A stretch of DNA of 7,950 nucleotides from Vulcanimicrobiota bacterium (lineage in GTDB: Bacteria > Vulcanimicrobiota > Vulcanimicrobiia > Vulcanimicrobiales > Vulcanimicrobiaceae): positions 1 through 7,950 of the forward strand of contig JACRUB010000132.1 in NCBI GenBank assembly GCA_014305015.1, written 5' to 3'. A program made the translations under genes and the position numbers. Of the stretch, positions 6,495 through 7,950 are shown in pieces; positions within the stretch are counted from its first letter, which is position 1; every line of letters begins with the position of its first letter. The notes beneath the pieces are model-generated. The model was not told the DNA's origin. It searched no databases and saw nothing but the letters and a program-made list of their open reading frames with translations.

Positions 6495-6817
6495 TCGGTC
6501 CTCCGTAAGTAAGCATCAAGGGCGGAGAGTCTTTTCTCCCAGGTCGTCCGGCGCTCGCCTATCCAGTCTTCTGCGGTGCGCATGGCGATGGGTTCGATGT
6601 GGCAGGTCCGAACGCGGCCGATCTTCTCGGTGCGCACGAGGCCGCTGCCCTCAAGGACGCCTAGGTGCTGGACAACCGCCGGCAGCGACATTGAAAACGG
6701 GGCTGCAAGCTGGCTGACGGTGGCGGGGCCCTTCGTGAGACGCTCCAACATGAGGCGCCGCGTCGGATCGGCGAGGGCCTGGAACATGAGGTCTAGCGAA
6801 GGGCCCGGGCTAAGCAT
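6491..6817 (-). CDS. ArsR-family winged-helix transcriptional repressor
   Basis: A 108-residue DNA-binding protein. FQALADPTRRLMLERL (12-27) is the characteristic first helix, VSQLAAPFSMSLPAVVQHLGVLEGSGLV holds the helix-turn-helix (recognition helix about 45-56, LPAVVQHLGVLE) and the wing is RTEKIGRVRTCHIEP (62-76). The metal-binding ELCVCDL motif of arsenic and cadmium sensors is absent and there is only one cysteine (C72), so it is not a classical thiol metal sensor. It heads an operon with the SRPBCC and exporter genes and overlaps the former by 4 bp. The ATG at 6817 lies partly inside a perfect inverted repeat, implying autorepression. No Shine-Dalgarno is seen before it or before the alternative ATG at codon 11 (6787), where many relatives begin. 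The mRNA may be nearly leaderless. Confidence 0.92.
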   Translation of the reverse strand: MLSPGPSLDLMFQALADPTRRLMLERLTKGPATVSQLAAPFSMSLPAVVQHLGVLEGSGLVRTEKIGRVRTCHIEPIAMRTAEDWIGERRTTWEKRLSALDAYLRRTE

Positions 6818-6839
6818 ACTTAAGTAACCACTTAAGTAT
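6816..6839 (-). promoter_or_regulatory. Perfect inverted repeat, likely autoregulatory ArsR operator
   Basis: ATACTTAAGT (6816-6825), spacer AACC, ACTTAAGTAT (6830-6839): 10-bp arms with no mismatch. The core ACTTAAGT of each arm is itself a palindrome, so the site is also a 12-bp-period direct repeat. It overlaps the repressor start codon (6815-6817) and the probable -10 region, as expected for an autorepressor. Binding is inferred. Confidence 0.8.
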
Positions 6840-6861
6840 CATATTGCGAGACGGAAGTCAA
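6835..6861 (-). promoter_or_regulatory. Candidate promoter of the arsR operon
   Basis: On the minus strand TTGACT (6856-6861) matches the -35 consensus at five of six positions. The -10 is unclear: GATACT (6835-6840) gives a 15-bp spacer, while TATGAT (6838-6843) is a better hexamer but only 12 bp away. Both abut or enter the operator, so a bound repressor would block RNA polymerase. Confidence 0.45.
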
Positions 6862-6881
6862 CGGCATGCGCGTAAAGCCGC

Positions 6882-6910
6882 TTGCACTCCCCAGCGGAGT
6901 CTGCTAACAT
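6882..6910 (+). promoter_or_regulatory. Predicted groESL promoter
   Basis: TTGCAC (6882-6887) and TAACAT (6905-6910) are separated by exactly 17 bp; the -10 matches four of six and the -35 three of six consensus bases. The predicted start at about 6917 falls at the left edge of CIRCE, the usual HrcA arrangement. An ACTCC/GGAGT inverted repeat (6886-6900) occupies the spacer. Confidence 0.6.
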
Positions 6911-6917
6911 CTCTGAG

Positions 6918-6944
6918 CTGGCACTCTTAGCAATGGAGTGCCAA
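6918..6944 (+). promoter_or_regulatory. CIRCE element (HrcA operator) of groESL
   Basis: The left half is CTGGCACTC (6918-6926), then a 9-base spacer, then the right half GAGTGCCAA (6936-6944). This matches the CIRCE consensus TTAGCACTC-N9-GAGTGCTAA with a compensated change that keeps the 8-bp arms perfectly complementary. CIRCE is bound by HrcA, whose own folding depends on GroEL, giving heat-shock feedback. hrcA itself is not in the window. Confidence 0.93.
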
Positions 6945-6948
6945 ACCC

Positions 6949-6994
6949 ACCCTTGAGTCAGTTCGGGCTTACGCCCTGAGTCTTCTCGAAGGGT
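6949..6994 (+). promoter_or_regulatory. Stem-loop in the groES leader, repeat-like right half
   Basis: ACCCTT plus GAG (6949-6957) pairs with CTC plus AAGGGT (6985-6994) with one bulged G (6988); TCA/TGA adds three pairs and GGGC/GCCC (6965-6968, 6973-6976) closes a TTAC loop. It ends 18 bases before the ribosome site. No T-run directly follows the stem, so a simple terminator is unlikely. The right half resembles a dispersed repeat seen in many bacterial genomes (GCCCTGAG...TCGAAGGG). Confidence 0.5.
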
Positions 6995-7026
6995 TTTCAA
7001 TCAAAAATTTCTGGAGGTCTTTTTTC

Positions 7027-7332
7027 GTGAATTTGAAGCCATTGGGCGATCGCGTGGTCGTCGAGCATGTCGAGTCGGAAGGCAAGAGCGCGGGCGGCGT
7101 ATTTATTCCGGATACCGCCAAAGAGAAGCCCCAAGAGGGCATCGTTCGTGCTGTCGGCACCGGCCGCACACTGGACAACGGAACCAAACTTCCGATGGAC
7201 GTCAAATCTGGCGACCGCATCATCTACTCGAAGTACTCGGGTAGCGAAGTCAAAGTCGAAGGTAAAGAGTACCTCATCATTTCCGAAAAAGATGTCCTTG
7301 CGATCATGGACAAAGTTCCGGCCGGCGTTTAA
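7027..7332 (+). CDS. groES: GroES (Cpn10) co-chaperonin
   Basis: A 101-residue cytoplasmic co-chaperonin that forms a heptameric lid on GroEL and closes the folding chamber. NLKPLGDRVVVEHVE (2-16) is the conserved first strand, EGKSAGGVFIPDTAKEKPQ (18-36) is the mobile loop that contacts GroEL, and GIVRAVGTG (38-46), VKSGDRIIYSKYSG (59-72) and EYLIISEKDVLAI (81-93) complete the beta-barrel. The start is GTG at 7027, set by GGAGG (7013-7017) with a 9-base spacer. It lies downstream of a promoter, CIRCE and a leader stem-loop. The 20-bp gap to groEL and the shared control indicate a bicistronic groESL operon. Confidence 0.97.
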   Translation: MNLKPLGDRVVVEHVESEGKSAGGVFIPDTAKEKPQEGIVRAVGTGRTLDNGTKLPMDVKSGDRIIYSKYSGSEVKVEGKEYLIISEKDVLAIMDKVPAGV

Positions 7333-7352
7333 GGAGTATTTGAAAGTATATT

Positions 7353-7950
7353 ATGGCAGCTAAAGAGTTAGTATTTGACGAACAAGCGCGACGCGCACTC
7401 GAGCGTGGAGCAAACATCCTTGCCGACGCCGTGAAGGTAACGCTTGGACCCAAAGGACGTAACGTCGTCCTCGATAAGAAATTCGGTTCGCCGACCATCA
7501 CCAACGACGGCGTGACCATCGCAAAAGAAATCGAACTGCCCAACACCTTCGAGAACATGGGCGCACAGCTCGTCAAAGAAGTTGCGAGCAAAACCAACGA
7601 CATCGCCGGCGACGGCACGACCACCGCAACGGTTCTCGCGCAAGCGATTATCCGCGAAGGTCTGCGCAACGTCACCGCCGGTTCGAACCCGCTTTTGATC
7701 AAGCGCGGCATCGAGAAAGCCGTTGAACTCGCCGTTGAATCGATGGGCAGCTTCAAGCAGACCGTCGACACCAAAGAGAAGATCGCCCAAGTTGCTTCGA
7801 TCTCGGCCAACGACAAAGAAATCGGCGATCTGATTTCAATTGCGATGGAGAAGGTCGGCAAAGACGGCGTTATCACGGTTGAAGAATCCAAGACCATGAA
7901 GACCGAAGTCGAAACCAAAGAAGGCATGCAGTTCGACAAGGGCTACATCT
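7353..7950 (+). CDS. groEL: GroEL (Cpn60) chaperonin (3'-truncated)
   Basis: ATP-driven folding chamber subunit, cytoplasmic tetradecamer. The first 199 codons are present; the gene runs off the window at the start of the apical domain (GMQFDKGYI). Visible are the equatorial nucleotide site: VKVTLGPKGRNVVLDKKFG (28-45), TNDGVTIAKEIEL (50-62, Asp52) and AGDGTTTATVLAQAI (86-99 region, Asp88 matching the magnesium-binding Asp87 of E. coli), then the intermediate domain with AQVASISAND (145-154) and KVGKDGVITVEES (167-179). The sequence is canonical, without the signs of a specialised extra copy. The ATG at 7353 is preceded by an in-frame stop at 7341. AAGGAG overlaps the groES stop but is 16 bases away, a long spacer; GAAAG at 7342-7346 is closer but weak. 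Confidence 0.97.
   Translation, partial: MAAKELVFDEQARRALERGANILADAVKVTLGPKGRNVVLDKKFGSPTITNDGVTIAKEIELPNTFENMGAQLVKEVASKTNDIAGDGTTTATVLAQAIIREGLRNVTAGSNPLLIKRGIEKAVELAVESMGSFKQTVDTKEKIAQVASISANDKEIGDLISIAMEKVGKDGVITVEESKTMKTEVETKEGMQFDKGYI

Noticed and set aside
7304..7939. 211-residue frame on the minus strand
   Set aside because: It lies wholly opposite groES/groEL, whose coding is certain; long antisense frames are common in biased GC codon use.

Overview
The window is a stretch of bacterial chromosome, GC-rich and densely coded, with housekeeping genes at both ends and less familiar genes between them. The left end is the 3' part of hisA (histidine biosynthesis). The right end is groES followed by the start of groEL, preceded by a CIRCE operator. 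I see no phage, IS, tRNA, rRNA or CRISPR signature. The taxon is uncertain. A secreted copper-amine-oxidase-N-like protein, HrcA/CIRCE control of groESL, frequent GTG/TTG starts and weak Shine-Dalgarno sites would suit a deep-branching lineage such as Eremiobacterota (WPS-2), Armatimonadota or their relatives. That is inference; a GroEL or HisA phylogeny would settle it.

Layout. (1) 1-517 (+): end of hisA, overlapping tail-to-tail by 17 bp with the next gene. (2) 501-3631 (-): four genes read leftward in the order secreted copper-amine-oxidase-N/Pro-Thr protein, four-helix membrane protein, alanine racemase (alr) and GNAT acetyltransferase. Spacing suggests the first three are co-transcribed. 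GNAT has a strong 26-bp palindrome over its start and may be controlled separately. (3) 3632-3731: divergent intergenic region. (4) 3732-4601 (+): a small three-helix membrane protein and a secreted four-cysteine protein, both unrecognised. (5) 4598-6817 (-): an operon of ArsR-type repressor, AHSA1/SRPBCC protein and 14-helix DHA2 drug exporter, with translational overlaps at both junctions and a perfect inverted-repeat operator over the repressor start. (6) 6818-7026: divergent control region for the arsR operon and groESL. (7) 7027-7950 (+): groES and the 5' part of groEL.

How the genes work together. The ArsR operon looks like a self-contained, autoregulated module in which a repressor controls a possible small-molecule-binding SRPBCC protein and an efflux pump. 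The alr group joins supply of D-alanine for peptidoglycan to an exported protein that may be wall-associated; that link is inferred from position only. The groESL leader holds a promoter, CIRCE at the predicted transcription start, and a downstream stem-loop whose right half resembles a dispersed bacterial repeat.

No wholly new system is evident. The most interesting points are the palindrome/hairpin over the GNAT start, the layered symmetry in the groESL leader, the doubled palindromic operator of the ArsR operon, active-site substitutions in Alr, and the unrecognised secreted/membrane pair.
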